64,000 nt of DNA from an uncultured Christensenella sp. (lineage in GTDB: Bacteria > Bacillota > Clostridia > Christensenellales > UBA3700): contig CASEHD010000003.1 of the NCBI GenBank assembly GCA_949287655.1, positions 70,897 to 134,896 on the forward strand, given 5' to 3'. Below, piece by piece: positions 43,106 to 50,425 of this stretch; position 1 is the stretch's first letter; every line of letters starts with the position of its first letter. The notes beneath the pieces are model-generated. The model did no database searches, was not told the DNA's origin, and was given only the letters and a program-made list of their open reading frames with translations. The translations under genes and the position numbers were made by a program.

Positions 43106-43114
43106 CTTGTCGAA
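43106..43114 (+). promoter_or_regulatory. Spo0A-box-like site upstream of spoIIGA
   Basis: CTTGTCGAA matches the 0A box TTTGTCGAA in 8 of 9 positions, 42 bases upstream of the spoIIGA start. In B. subtilis spoIIG is directly activated by Spo0A through such boxes. A clear -35/-10 pair was not seen (TATATTAT lies close to the start codon). Confidence 0.4.
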
Positions 43115-43535
43115 TTTTGCAGACGGAGTAAAAATTATTGTGTTTTGAATGTCAGCGAAGAGAATTCGGCACGGACGCAATCGATGAGACCTTGAAGAGA
43201 TGACTTTTCAACGAGAATACGAGGAAAATCCGTATATAAACAAATTGACGCCGGCAAACGTTCTTTAAGAAAGACTTGAAAGAATCTTTTAAAAAATGCG
43301 TTGAGATAATGTGCATAGGAATGATCGTAAGCTTTTCAAAGCTGAACGGAGACGTAAAGCTCAGTTTTTTCATACTCAAAATTGCTTCGAAATGTTGTTT
43401 AACAATTAGACGTGAGTTTTTTATATGTCACATACGGTTATCTGTTCTATTTTTAATTGTCTTTCAACATTTAAACTTGAAAAAAGTTTCTCTTTTATGC
43501 CATAGGTTTTATGAAGTAAGATGCATACATGGAGT
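43115..43535. other. AT-rich stretch with possible degraded coding traces
   Basis: About 420 bases upstream of spoIIGA. Plus-strand translation gives protein-like segments in one frame interrupted by stops (for example ECQRREFGTDAIDETLKR then FFKKDLKESFKKCVEIMC), without start site or ribosome binding site. It may be the relic of a gene. No family was recognised. Confidence 0.3.
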
Positions 43536-43667
43536 TTATAGATTAGTTATAAATATCCAAAATGTTATCAAAATGCAAAACGATAATAATGCATTTATTT
43601 TTAGCCAAAACAAAACCTTTTCAAGAAAACTTTTTTTATTATCGTCGTTTTTTTCGTTATTATCCAT
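43536..43667 (-). CDS. Small membrane protein, copy 1 of tandem pair (43 residues)
   Basis: ATG at 43667 preceded by AGGAGAAAAA; 43 codons and TAA. A polar, Asn/Asp/Lys-rich N-terminus (MDNNEKNDDNKKSF) is followed by LEKVLFWLK and one hydrophobic membrane helix (about residues 24-41). It differs from copy 2 at residue 14 (Phe for Leu) and in the last residues (FITNL end). The coding sequence lies in a 139-base direct repeat with only 2 mismatches to copy 2, so the duplication is recent. Function unknown; size and build resemble small hydrophobic toxins or small regulatory membrane proteins. Confidence 0.7.
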   Translation of the reverse strand: MDNNEKNDDNKKSFLEKVLFWLKINALLSFCILITFWIFITNL

Positions 43668-43845
43668 TTTTTCTCCTATATCTGTTGGCTAAAAAAGACG
43701 AAACATTATCCAAAATGTTATCAAAATGCAAAACGATAATAATGCATTTATTTTTAGCCAAAACAAAACCTTTTCAAGCAAACTTTTTTTATTATCGTCG
43801 TTTTTTTCGTTGTTATCCATTTTTTCTCCTATATCTGTTGGCTAA
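43554..43845. repeat. Tandem direct repeat, 139-base units at 153-base period
   Basis: Units at 43554-43692 and 43707-43845 match in 137 of 139 bases. Each unit carries a ribosome binding site and almost all of one 43-codon gene, so the repeat is a gene duplication rather than a structural repeat. Confidence 0.95.
43689..43820 (-). CDS. Small membrane protein, copy 2 of tandem pair (43 residues)
   Basis: ATG at 43820 preceded by AGGAGAAAAA; 43 codons and TAG. It has the same polar N-terminus (MDNNEKNDDNKK) and single membrane helix as copy 1, ending WIMFRLF. Its ribosome binding site overlaps the stop of the disrupted frame upstream, so it would be read from the consensus promoter at 44200-44228. 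Copy 1 starts 21 bases after its stop. Not recognised as a known family. Confidence 0.72.
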   Translation of the reverse strand: MDNNEKNDDNKKSLLEKVLFWLKINALLSFCILITFWIMFRLF

Positions 43846-44176
43846 CTGCGTTTCCCGTATATAAATGTGTTCCCATGTTGACTGAAAATTCTGATCCGTT
43901 TGTGGTGATACTTACAGACCCGACAAAAATTCTGTGCGCATACCAGATCCGATTGCTCTTTCTCCCGAACAGAGCGTTAATCACTCGCTCATCGCCTAAA
44001 TAGTCGTATGCACGTTGTCCATGCAAAATAAACAGACGTCTTTTTATCTATAATTCTGTGATCAAATTTTCAATAGATATTGCATTTACGGTGATAGATA
44101 AGACAAAAATTATCACTTTAAAAAGTAACTAATAGTATTATCCTTCAAAAATATTGCCAATTATTTTATTATACAT
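43829..44176 (-). pseudogene. Disrupted 115-codon reading frame behind a consensus promoter
   Basis: From the ATG at 44176 one frame runs 116 codons to a TAG at 43829, but contains three in-frame stops: TAA at codon 13, TAG at codon 16 and TAG at codon 43. Between stops it is protein-like: a hydrophobic stretch (LLFKVIIFVLSITVNAI) and a 72-codon open tail including RIFVGSVSITTNGSEFSV. The tail has no ATG in frame. It may be a decayed gene; alternatively the first 12 codons are a real leader peptide and the tail is non-coding. Family unknown. Confidence 0.5.
44138..44176 (-). CDS. Possible 12-residue leader peptide
   Basis: MYNKIIGNIFEG followed by TAA. It is preceded by a perfect AAGGAGG at 6 bases and a perfect consensus promoter, an expression signal stronger than any other in the window. 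It could be a genuine short peptide or the intact first codons of the disrupted frame. Confidence 0.4.
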   Translation of the reverse strand: MYNKIIGNIFEG

Positions 44177-44182
44177 ATGTTA

Positions 44183-44228
44183 CCTCCTTCTATGCTTACA
44201 TTATAAAGCTTTACAAGATTTTTGTCAA
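44183..44228 (-). promoter_or_regulatory. Perfect consensus SigA promoter and ribosome binding site
   Basis: Minus-strand TTGACA (44223-44228), 17-base spacer, TATAAT (44200-44205), then AAGGAGG (44183-44189) 6 bases before the ATG at 44176. It would transcribe the disrupted frame and both small membrane-protein genes. Confidence 0.88.
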
Positions 44229-44376
44229 GGTTTAATTTTTTCATTAATTCTTATTTCGCACTTCTCTTGGAAAGCTTGAATATTTAATATCGGTCAGCTT
44301 GATAAAAACCTTTAATATAAATGCAAAATTCCGTTAAAATATGCGCTTTCGTTTATATTGCGACGAAAACAGACGT

Positions 44377-44406
44377 AAAAAACGACCTCCGCCGTAGCGA
44401 AGGTCG
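44377..44406 (-). terminator. Rho-independent terminator after ftsZ
   Basis: Minus-strand CGACCTTCGC-tacg-GCGGAGGTCG (one mismatch in a 10-bp stem) followed by TTTTTT, about 35 bases after the ftsZ stop. It insulates the small-protein cassette from ftsAZ. Confidence 0.9.
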
Positions 44407-44441
44407 GAATATGTCGGATCTCAGGAAAATTCCGAAATAAA

Positions 44442-46004
44442 TTACTTTTTCTTGCGGAAAACTCTGAGGAACGCCGGGATCTTCTCTTCGTCCTCTTCCT
44501 CGGGCTGATTGTTGTAAGAATTCTGCCCGCGCTGAGCGTAGCCCGCGTTGTCGCCGCTACCGGAATATCCGGCGTTGTAGCCTTTGCCCGGATTGTAACC
44601 GCCGTTATTCGCATATCCCGCGCCGTTGCCTCCGAAAGAACCGCCGTAATTGCCCGCGACGCGCGGATCGCGACCGTCGGAATAGCCGTAACCGCCGTTA
44701 TTGTAAGGCTGTTCGCCTCTGCCGGAGTTATTATTGCCGTACGGCTGCTCGCCTCTTGCGCTCGTGCCGTAAGGCTGTTCGCCTCTGGTCGGAGCGTAGG
44801 GTTGTTCGCTTCTGCCGTCTGAATAACCTCTTTCGCTTCTGCCGTCGTAGTTGTTTTCGTAACGTCGTGCGGAAGAATTGCCGCCGCCGTTCTGCTGATA
44901 AGGAGCGTAACCTCTGTTTCTGTCGTCCTCGACATCGTTGTACGCGCTCTCCTTCTTGCGGCTGTCGTTGAGTCTTCTTATCGCGTTGTCCATAGCTGCC
45001 GAGGTACGGGTCTGACCCGCGTTGCCTCTTCTCTGCGGATAGCCGCCGTTCACGTCCTCTGCGGGAGCGCTGAAACCGGTAGCGATAAGGGTGACCTGAA
45101 CTTTGTTTTCAAGATTTTCGTCAAAGCCGGTGCCGAATATGATGTTTGCCGCCGGATCGACGATATCTTCGACCAGTCTGCTTGCGTCAGCGACTTCATC
45201 GAGCGCCATATCCTTGCCGCCCATTACGTGAAGGATAACGCCGCTCGCGCCCTCGATATTCGTTTCGAGAAGGGGGCTTTCGACCGCGTTTCTGACCGCT
45301 TCGATAGCCTTGTCCGGACCTTCGCCGATACCGATGCCCATATGAGCGAGACCTTTCTTTCTCATTATCGCGCTGATATCCGCAAAGTCGAGATTGATGA
45401 CGGTCGGGGTCACGATAAGCTCGCTTATACTCTGAATTGCCTGTTTAAGAACGTCGTCAGCCTTTATGAAGGATTCAAGCATCGCGGTACCCTTGGGGAG
45501 AACTTCGAGGAGTTTCTCGTTGGGAATGACCAGCAACGTATCGACGTTGCCGCGCAGGTTTTCGATACCCTGGATCGCGTTGTGCATACGTCTCTTTCCT
45601 TCGAACGCGAAAGGCTTTGTGACGACCGCCACGGTCAGTATGCCAAGTTCTTTGGACAGCGCCGCGATGACGGGAGCCGCGCCGGTACCGGTACCGCCGC
45701 CCATACCTGCCGTAATGAACAGAAGGTCTACGTCTTTGAGCAGCGCGCGGAGTTCTTCTCTCGACTCCTCCGCCGCCTTTTCTCCTACGTTGGGATCGGC
45801 GCCCGCGCCGAGTCCGCCCGTGAGTTTAGCGCCGATCTGCACCTTAGTGGGCGCGTTTGAAAGAGTGAGCGCCTGAAAATCTGTGTTCACCGCAACGAAT
45901 TCCGCACTGGTGATGCCTGCCGCTATCATGCGGTTGACCGCGTTGTTACCGCCGCCGCCTACGCCTATTACCTTGATCTTAGCTTTTCCGCTTCCGTCTG
46001 CCAT
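44442..46004 (-). CDS. ftsZ: Cell division protein FtsZ with long low-complexity linker
   Basis: A 520-residue FtsZ (family usually 360-400). The GTPase part has VGVGGGGNNAVNRM-type N-terminus, the tubulin signature AGMGGGTGTGAAPVIA and NLDFADI. From about residue 315 to 500 lies a Gly/Tyr/Asn/Arg-rich linker with repeated RGEQPY units, ending in the conserved partner-binding peptide IPAFLRVFRKKK. It polymerises at mid-cell to form the Z ring. It follows ftsA by 6 bases and shares its promoter. Confidence 0.97.
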   Translation of the reverse strand: MADGSGKAKIKVIGVGGGGNNAVNRMIAAGITSAEFVAVNTDFQALTLSNAPTKVQIGAKLTGGLGAGADPNVGEKAAEESREELRALLKDVDLLFITAGMGGGTGTGAAPVIAALSKELGILTVAVVTKPFAFEGKRRMHNAIQGIENLRGNVDTLLVIPNEKLLEVLPKGTAMLESFIKADDVLKQAIQSISELIVTPTVINLDFADISAIMRKKGLAHMGIGIGEGPDKAIEAVRNAVESPLLETNIEGASGVILHVMGGKDMALDEVADASRLVEDIVDPAANIIFGTGFDENLENKVQVTLIATGFSAPAEDVNGGYPQRRGNAGQTRTSAAMDNAIRRLNDSRKKESAYNDVEDDRNRGYAPYQQNGGGNSSARRYENNYDGRSERGYSDGRSEQPYAPTRGEQPYGTSARGEQPYGNNNSGRGEQPYNNGGYGYSDGRDPRVAGNYGGSFGGNGAGYANNGGYNPGKGYNAGYSGSGDNAGYAQRGQNSYNNQPEEEDEEKIPAFLRVFRKKK

Positions 46005-46010
46005 GTTGTT

Positions 46011-47156
46011 TTACCTCCGAAATTTGTCGAAAAATCTTTTCAATACGTTTTTACTTTTTTCCAGCTTATCCGCCACGTCGAAAGTCCCGAAAACGGAAGA
46101 ATAATAACTCTTTCCGTAAGTCGGAACGTCGGGGACGATCGTTTCCAGTCTCTTACCCAGTTGTCTGGATATATACGCTGCCGCGCCTTTAAGTCCCGCT
46201 ATTCCACCGCCCGTCAGATATACGACGTCGGAAGAAAAATTGGGAGTCTGAGCGAGACAGCCTGCGATGAATCCGACGAAATCGTCGAGCCTCGCCTGTA
46301 TTATCCGGTTCACCCCGAAGCTGTTGAATTGCTGAGGCTTTCCGTCAACAACGACGTTGTAACAACTGCCGTTGTCCGTTTCCTGATACAAATTCGCTTT
46401 ATTTACCAGCGTGCACGCGCTCGCGTAAGGAATGTCCAGCACCTGATAAAGGTCTCCCGCTATGTTCGCGCCGCCGATGGACTTGCTTTCCGCGCACTCT
46501 AAGCCGTCGCCGACGACTATGCCGAACGAGGTGTTTGAAAAACCGATATCGCATACAGCCGCGCCCGTCTCTCTCACGTCGGCGGGAAGAAGCTGCACGC
46601 AGGTCGCCCAGAAAGAAGATATATAGCTTACTTTCTTAACGCCTATCGCCGCCGCCACCCTTTCGATAATATCGCAGAATTTCTTACTGCAAAGTATGTA
46701 AGTAAGATCCGCGTCGATATAAGTCGCCGACTCGTAAACCGGATTGACGCATCTGAATTTATTGTCCAGAATAAATCCTCTCGCGCTGCAATTTATCGCG
46801 ACGTAATCCGCGTCGCCGTCGAAGATATTGCCGCGGGCGTAGAGCTCGTCCAGCGTATCGTCCGTAACGGTGCGCGAAGAACGGTAAGCGTTTTTGACCT
46901 GATTGTTCCTTACTTTGACGAAATCTGTCGGAACGCCGACGTAAAGCTTGCTTATCTTTCCGCGGTAACCGCTTTCGGCGATCGTCTGGCGCACGCTCTC
47001 TTCGAGCCCGTCGGGGTTCAGGAACTCTCCCTTATAATACCCGTCGTACTCGCAGGAAGCGATATTTTTCACGTTGTAGACGCCCGAATCGGACTTATTT
47101 CCTACCGCAAAAACCAGCTTGCCCGAGCCTACGTCCAGCAAAAACACTTCGTTCAT
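46011..47156 (-). CDS. ftsA: Cell division protein FtsA (divergent)
   Basis: A 381-residue actin-like protein. Phosphate-binding strands FLLDVGSGKLVFAVG and AAVCDIGFSNTSFGIVVG and the adenosine motif YLTGGGIAGLKGAA are present, and the C-terminus (KSKNVLKRFFDKFRR) is an amphipathic membrane-targeting helix. Overall similarity to textbook FtsA is low, but position before ftsZ and these motifs support the call. It tethers FtsZ to the membrane. The ATG is only 6 bases from a perfect -10 box and has no Shine-Dalgarno. Confidence 0.9.
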   Translation of the reverse strand: MNEVFLLDVGSGKLVFAVGNKSDSGVYNVKNIASCEYDGYYKGEFLNPDGLEESVRQTIAESGYRGKISKLYVGVPTDFVKVRNNQVKNAYRSSRTVTDDTLDELYARGNIFDGDADYVAINCSARGFILDNKFRCVNPVYESATYIDADLTYILCSKKFCDIIERVAAAIGVKKVSYISSFWATCVQLLPADVRETGAAVCDIGFSNTSFGIVVGDGLECAESKSIGGANIAGDLYQVLDIPYASACTLVNKANLYQETDNGSCYNVVVDGKPQQFNSFGVNRIIQARLDDFVGFIAGCLAQTPNFSSDVVYLTGGGIAGLKGAAAYISRQLGKRLETIVPDVPTYGKSYYSSVFGTFDVADKLEKSKNVLKRFFDKFRR

Positions 47157-47162
47157 ATAATT

Positions 47163-47191
47163 ATTATAATAAAATTATAATAACGTGTCAA
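47163..47191 (-). promoter_or_regulatory. Perfect consensus SigA promoter of ftsA-ftsZ
   Basis: Minus-strand TTGACA (47186-47191), 17-base spacer, TATAAT (47163-47168). The ATG of ftsA starts 7 bases after the -10 box, where transcription normally begins, so the mRNA is predicted to be leaderless. Confidence 0.88.
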
Positions 47192-47257
47192 CAGATAGGT
47201 AATAAAAAATACAAAAATTTACGCAAAAAACATCTGCTTTAAAAGCGCGTGAAAACG

Positions 47258-48022
47258 TCAGTTTATTGCAGTCGCCGACCACATCCAACCGCTGTCGGTC
47301 AGCGATATGAAACCGCTCTTTCTTTGTTCTTCATCGGTCAGCGTGTTGTAATATGTGTAAGCTCCGACGAACATATCGTCTATACTTTCGACGTTTTTGA
47401 GCACGAGGGTCACGCCGGTATTCGTCTTGACAGACACGTTTATCTGCCCGAAAGTAATGCTTTCGATAAATGCGGTAAATCTGGACGAAACAAAACTTAC
47501 CTTCTGCGCGCCCGCGACCACGCCCGCAAGCCACGCCGACTTATCGCCGACAAAACTGCCTGCGCTGTCCTCTCCTCCCGCGATCGTAAAATTGGAGACG
47601 AACGTCAGACCCGCGATCCCGTCCTCGCCGACGGCGTCAAGTATCTTGAGCTCGTTGTCCACGACCGCATAAAGCTTTTCGCCGCTCTCCTGCTCTTCAA
47701 ACGCGATCGCCATGAGCGGAGCGCGCTCCGCAATATAAATCAAGACTTTGTTGGGGAATTTTCTTTCAATATCCACGACTTTGAGAGTCGGATTGGCTTT
47801 TTCAACAGCGTTTATCGCTTCGGTTTCGTCGATCGCGAATACGCTCTCGCCTTTCTTTATACCGCTCTGCGAGATTATAGCGTTTACCGTTTCGTCGTCG
47901 AGGGTAAGGTCATCCGTAGTCCTGACCTCTACCGAACCGGTAAGGAACATAACGCAACAGACTACGATCACAACGACCGCGACCGCGACGGCTATGAAAA
48001 TTCCCAGAAGTCTTTTGTTCAT
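47258..48022 (-). CDS. divIB: Cell division protein DivIB/FtsQ
   Basis: A 254-residue bitopic membrane protein: short cytoplasmic N-terminus, membrane helix (about residues 8-29), POTRA domain (VNAIISQSGIKKGESVFAIDETEAINAVEKANPTLKVVDIERKFPNKVLIYI) described here only by its range (about 45-105), and a beta domain. It joins the divisome with FtsL and DivIC. It follows murA by 2 bases. Confidence 0.9.
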   Translation of the reverse strand: MNKRLLGIFIAVAVAVVVIVVCCVMFLTGSVEVRTTDDLTLDDETVNAIISQSGIKKGESVFAIDETEAINAVEKANPTLKVVDIERKFPNKVLIYIAERAPLMAIAFEEQESGEKLYAVVDNELKILDAVGEDGIAGLTFVSNFTIAGGEDSAGSFVGDKSAWLAGVVAGAQKVSFVSSRFTAFIESITFGQINVSVKTNTGVTLVLKNVESIDDMFVGAYTYYNTLTDEEQRKSGFISLTDSGWMWSATAIN

Positions 48023-48024
48023 CG

Positions 48025-49275
48025 TTAAACCCTTTTTATTTTTACTCCCACCGAGGGCAGGATCAGCGAAAGATCCTCATACCCTCTGTCTATATGCCCG
48101 ATATTGTCGACCACCGTCTCTCCCTGCGCGCACATGCCGGCGAGCACCAGTGAAGCGCCTCCTCTGAGATCGGTCGCAGAAACCTCTGCTCCTGTCAGCC
48201 TTTCCACTCCTCTGACCACCGCGGTACGGCCGTTCACCGTTACGTCCGCGCCCATTTTGAGAAGCTGCGGCACAGTCTTGAATCTCGTCTCAAAGATGTT
48301 TTCGACAATGACGCTCGTCCCCTCGCTCACCGTCTGCAACGTGAGTATCTGCGTTTGCAGATCTGTCGGGAAGCCGGGATAATAAGTGGTCTCAACTTTG
48401 GGAATGCTCTCGCACCTTCCCTTGCAGATTATATTTATTTTATCACGCGCACACGTAATTTTGCAACTGCTTTTCGGCAATTTGGCAAGAAGCGAGGAAA
48501 GGTGTTCCGGATTTACGTCGGAAAGAGTCAGCTCTCCCCCGCACATCGCCGCGCCGATAAGGTATGTCCCCGCGACTATCCTGTCCGGTATCGGCGTGTA
48601 TTCAGTGCCGTGAAGTTTCTTCACTCCTTCTATCTTTATCACGCCCGTGCCGGCGCCGCTGACCTTCGCGCCCGTCGCGTTGAGAAAATTCTGAAGGTCT
48701 ACGATCTCCGGCTCTTTCGCGCAGTTTCTTATTATACTTACTCCGTCGAGGAATACGCAGGTCATCACTAAGTTTTCGGTCGCGCCTACGCTGGGAAGGT
48801 CTAAGATTATGTCGTTGCTTCTCGCCGTCGAGCTGTCGCAGTTTATGTACCCGTGTTTTTCGGTTATCTTTACCCCCAGTTCCCTCAGTCCGGAAAGGTG
48901 AAGGTCTATCGGTCTCAGCCCTATATCGCACCCGCCCGGGTACGCGACTTTCGCCTTTTTCAGCCTTGAAAGGAGCGGACCCAGAATAAATACGGACGAT
49001 CTCAGTTCGCTCGCAAGTCCGCATGGTATCTTTCCGCACGAAACGTCTCTGCCGTCCACAGTCACGTCGTCGCCGCTTCTGACAACTTTGCACCCCAGTT
49101 TCACGAGTATTTCAAGCATCGTGTCGACGTCGGTTATATGCGGACAGTCGTGCAAAATCACCACTCCGTCGACAAGCACGCAAGCCGCCAGCAAAGTGAG
49201 CACCGAATTCTTTGCTCCCTTGATCTTTATATCGCCGCAGAGTTTCTCCCCTCCGCGGATAACGTATCTGCTCAT
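48025..49275 (-). CDS. murA: UDP-N-acetylglucosamine 1-carboxyvinyltransferase
   Basis: A 416-residue MurA. The motif PGGCDIGLRPIDLHLSGL contains the catalytic cysteine; IKGAKNSVLTLLAA and FPTDLQTQ are further signatures. It makes UDP-GlcNAc-enolpyruvate, the first committed peptidoglycan precursor. The ATG at 49275 has AAGGAGAG upstream; a frame to 49293 includes that site. Placement inside the division cluster before divIB is seen in several Firmicutes. Confidence 0.97.
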   Translation of the reverse strand: MSRYVIRGGEKLCGDIKIKGAKNSVLTLLAACVLVDGVVILHDCPHITDVDTMLEILVKLGCKVVRSGDDVTVDGRDVSCGKIPCGLASELRSSVFILGPLLSRLKKAKVAYPGGCDIGLRPIDLHLSGLRELGVKITEKHGYINCDSSTARSNDIILDLPSVGATENLVMTCVFLDGVSIIRNCAKEPEIVDLQNFLNATGAKVSGAGTGVIKIEGVKKLHGTEYTPIPDRIVAGTYLIGAAMCGGELTLSDVNPEHLSSLLAKLPKSSCKITCARDKINIICKGRCESIPKVETTYYPGFPTDLQTQILTLQTVSEGTSVIVENIFETRFKTVPQLLKMGADVTVNGRTAVVRGVERLTGAEVSATDLRGGASLVLAGMCAQGETVVDNIGHIDRGYEDLSLILPSVGVKIKRV

Positions 49276-49303
49276 CGCTCTCTCCTTACGCAAAGCGTAA
49301 TTC

Positions 49304-50425
49304 TTAATACATTTTATGGAAAGAGTGCGGGATTTGTGAATTGCGCGCTATCCCTTCAAGCAAGCCGACCGACGCCGCAAATACGACGAGAGAGCTGCCG
49401 CCCGAACTGATAAACGGCATCGGAAGACCGGTAGGCGGCACCGATCCGCTGACGACCGCGATATTGAGAAGAGTCTGCACCGCTATGACTATCCCGACGC
49501 CCGCCGCGACATACGTCTGAAACCTGTCTGACGCACGCGAAGCGATAACAATCGCGCGCCATATAAGCACACAGAAAAGCGCGATGACGAATATGCAGCC
49601 GATAAGCCCCAGTTCTTCCCCTATCACCGCGAAAATAAAGTCGCTTTCCGCAAACGGCAGAAACATGTACTTCTGCCTGCTGTTGAAGAGTCCCAAGCCG
49701 AACCATCCGCCCGAACCGAGCGCGTAATACGACTGGATCAGCTGATACCCTTCCCCGAGCGGCGACGCCCACGGGTCGATAAACGCGAGAAATCGTTTGA
49801 GTCTGTACGGTTCGGCGAAAATAAGGAGAGGCGCCGCGACGACGACGGGTATCGCCATTACGGCAAACTGCTTAAAACCGCATCCTCCGATATACAGCAT
49901 CAGAAGCACGCATATCCCGATGCATACAGTTATCGACATGTTCGGCTCCAGCATAACAAGCGCGCAGACGACCAGCGTCGCCGCGAGTATTCCCGCCATA
50001 TCGCAAAAGCGCGCGCTGCTCCTTTCGGAAAGGCGCGAGGCAATGAATATCATCAGCGCGAATTTCGCGAGTTCGGACGGCTGAAAAGTCGTGAATCCCA
50101 GGTTGAGCCAGCGCGTCGCGCCGTACTTTTCCACTCCGAGACCGGGAACGAACACCAGCGCGAGAAGTACTGCCGAAAATATCAGCAGAGCAAGCGAAAA
50201 CTTTTTCAGAATATTTGATTTTATTCTCGAAGCCGCGAACGCCGCGACCAGCGCGACGACCAGCGCGACCGCCTGCTTTTTTACATAGTAAAACGCGTCT
50301 CCCGTCTGTTGAAGCGCGATATAGCTGCTCGCGCTGTACTGCATGACTATCCCGAAAACCGCGAGAGTCAGCGCGGTCAGCAGAAGTATCTTGTCGGCGA
50401 CTACGATTCTGTTGCGCTCAGCCAT
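49304..50425 (-). CDS. ftsW: SEDS-family peptidoglycan polymerase (FtsW/SpoVE)
   Basis: A 373-residue protein with about ten membrane helices. SEDS signatures: MQYSASSYIALQ, KYGATRWLNLGFTTFQPSELAKFALMIF, the loop AESDFIFAVIGEELGLIGCI and TGLPMPFISSGGSSLVV. It polymerises lipid II together with a class B PBP. The neighbour spoVD raises the possibility of a SpoVE role; the two cannot be separated by sequence here. It overlaps murD by 8 bases. Confidence 0.95.
   Translation of the reverse strand: MAERNRIVVADKILLLTALTLAVFGIVMQYSASSYIALQQTGDAFYYVKKQAVALVVALVAAFAASRIKSNILKKFSLALLIFSAVLLALVFVPGLGVEKYGATRWLNLGFTTFQPSELAKFALMIFIASRLSERSSARFCDMAGILAATLVVCALVMLEPNMSITVCIGICVLLMLYIGGCGFKQFAVMAIPVVVAAPLLIFAEPYRLKRFLAFIDPWASPLGEGYQLIQSYYALGSGGWFGLGLFNSRQKYMFLPFAESDFIFAVIGEELGLIGCIFVIALFCVLIWRAIVIASRASDRFQTYVAAGVGIVIAVQTLLNIAVVSGSVPPTGLPMPFISSGGSSLVVFAASVGLLEGIARNSQIPHSFHKMY

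Noticed and set aside
43276..43692. A 138-codon plus-strand frame across the first repeat unit
   Set aside because: It runs antisense through the small membrane-protein gene, which has a proper ribosome binding site; the plus frame has none.
43554..43845. CRISPR-like or structural tandem repeat
   Set aside because: Only two long units with no short regular spacers; the repeat is explained by duplicated small genes.
44152..44232. A 27-codon minus-strand frame beginning MKKLNLDKNLVKLYNV
   Set aside because: It overlaps the consensus promoter and lacks a ribosome binding site, so it would be upstream of the transcription start.
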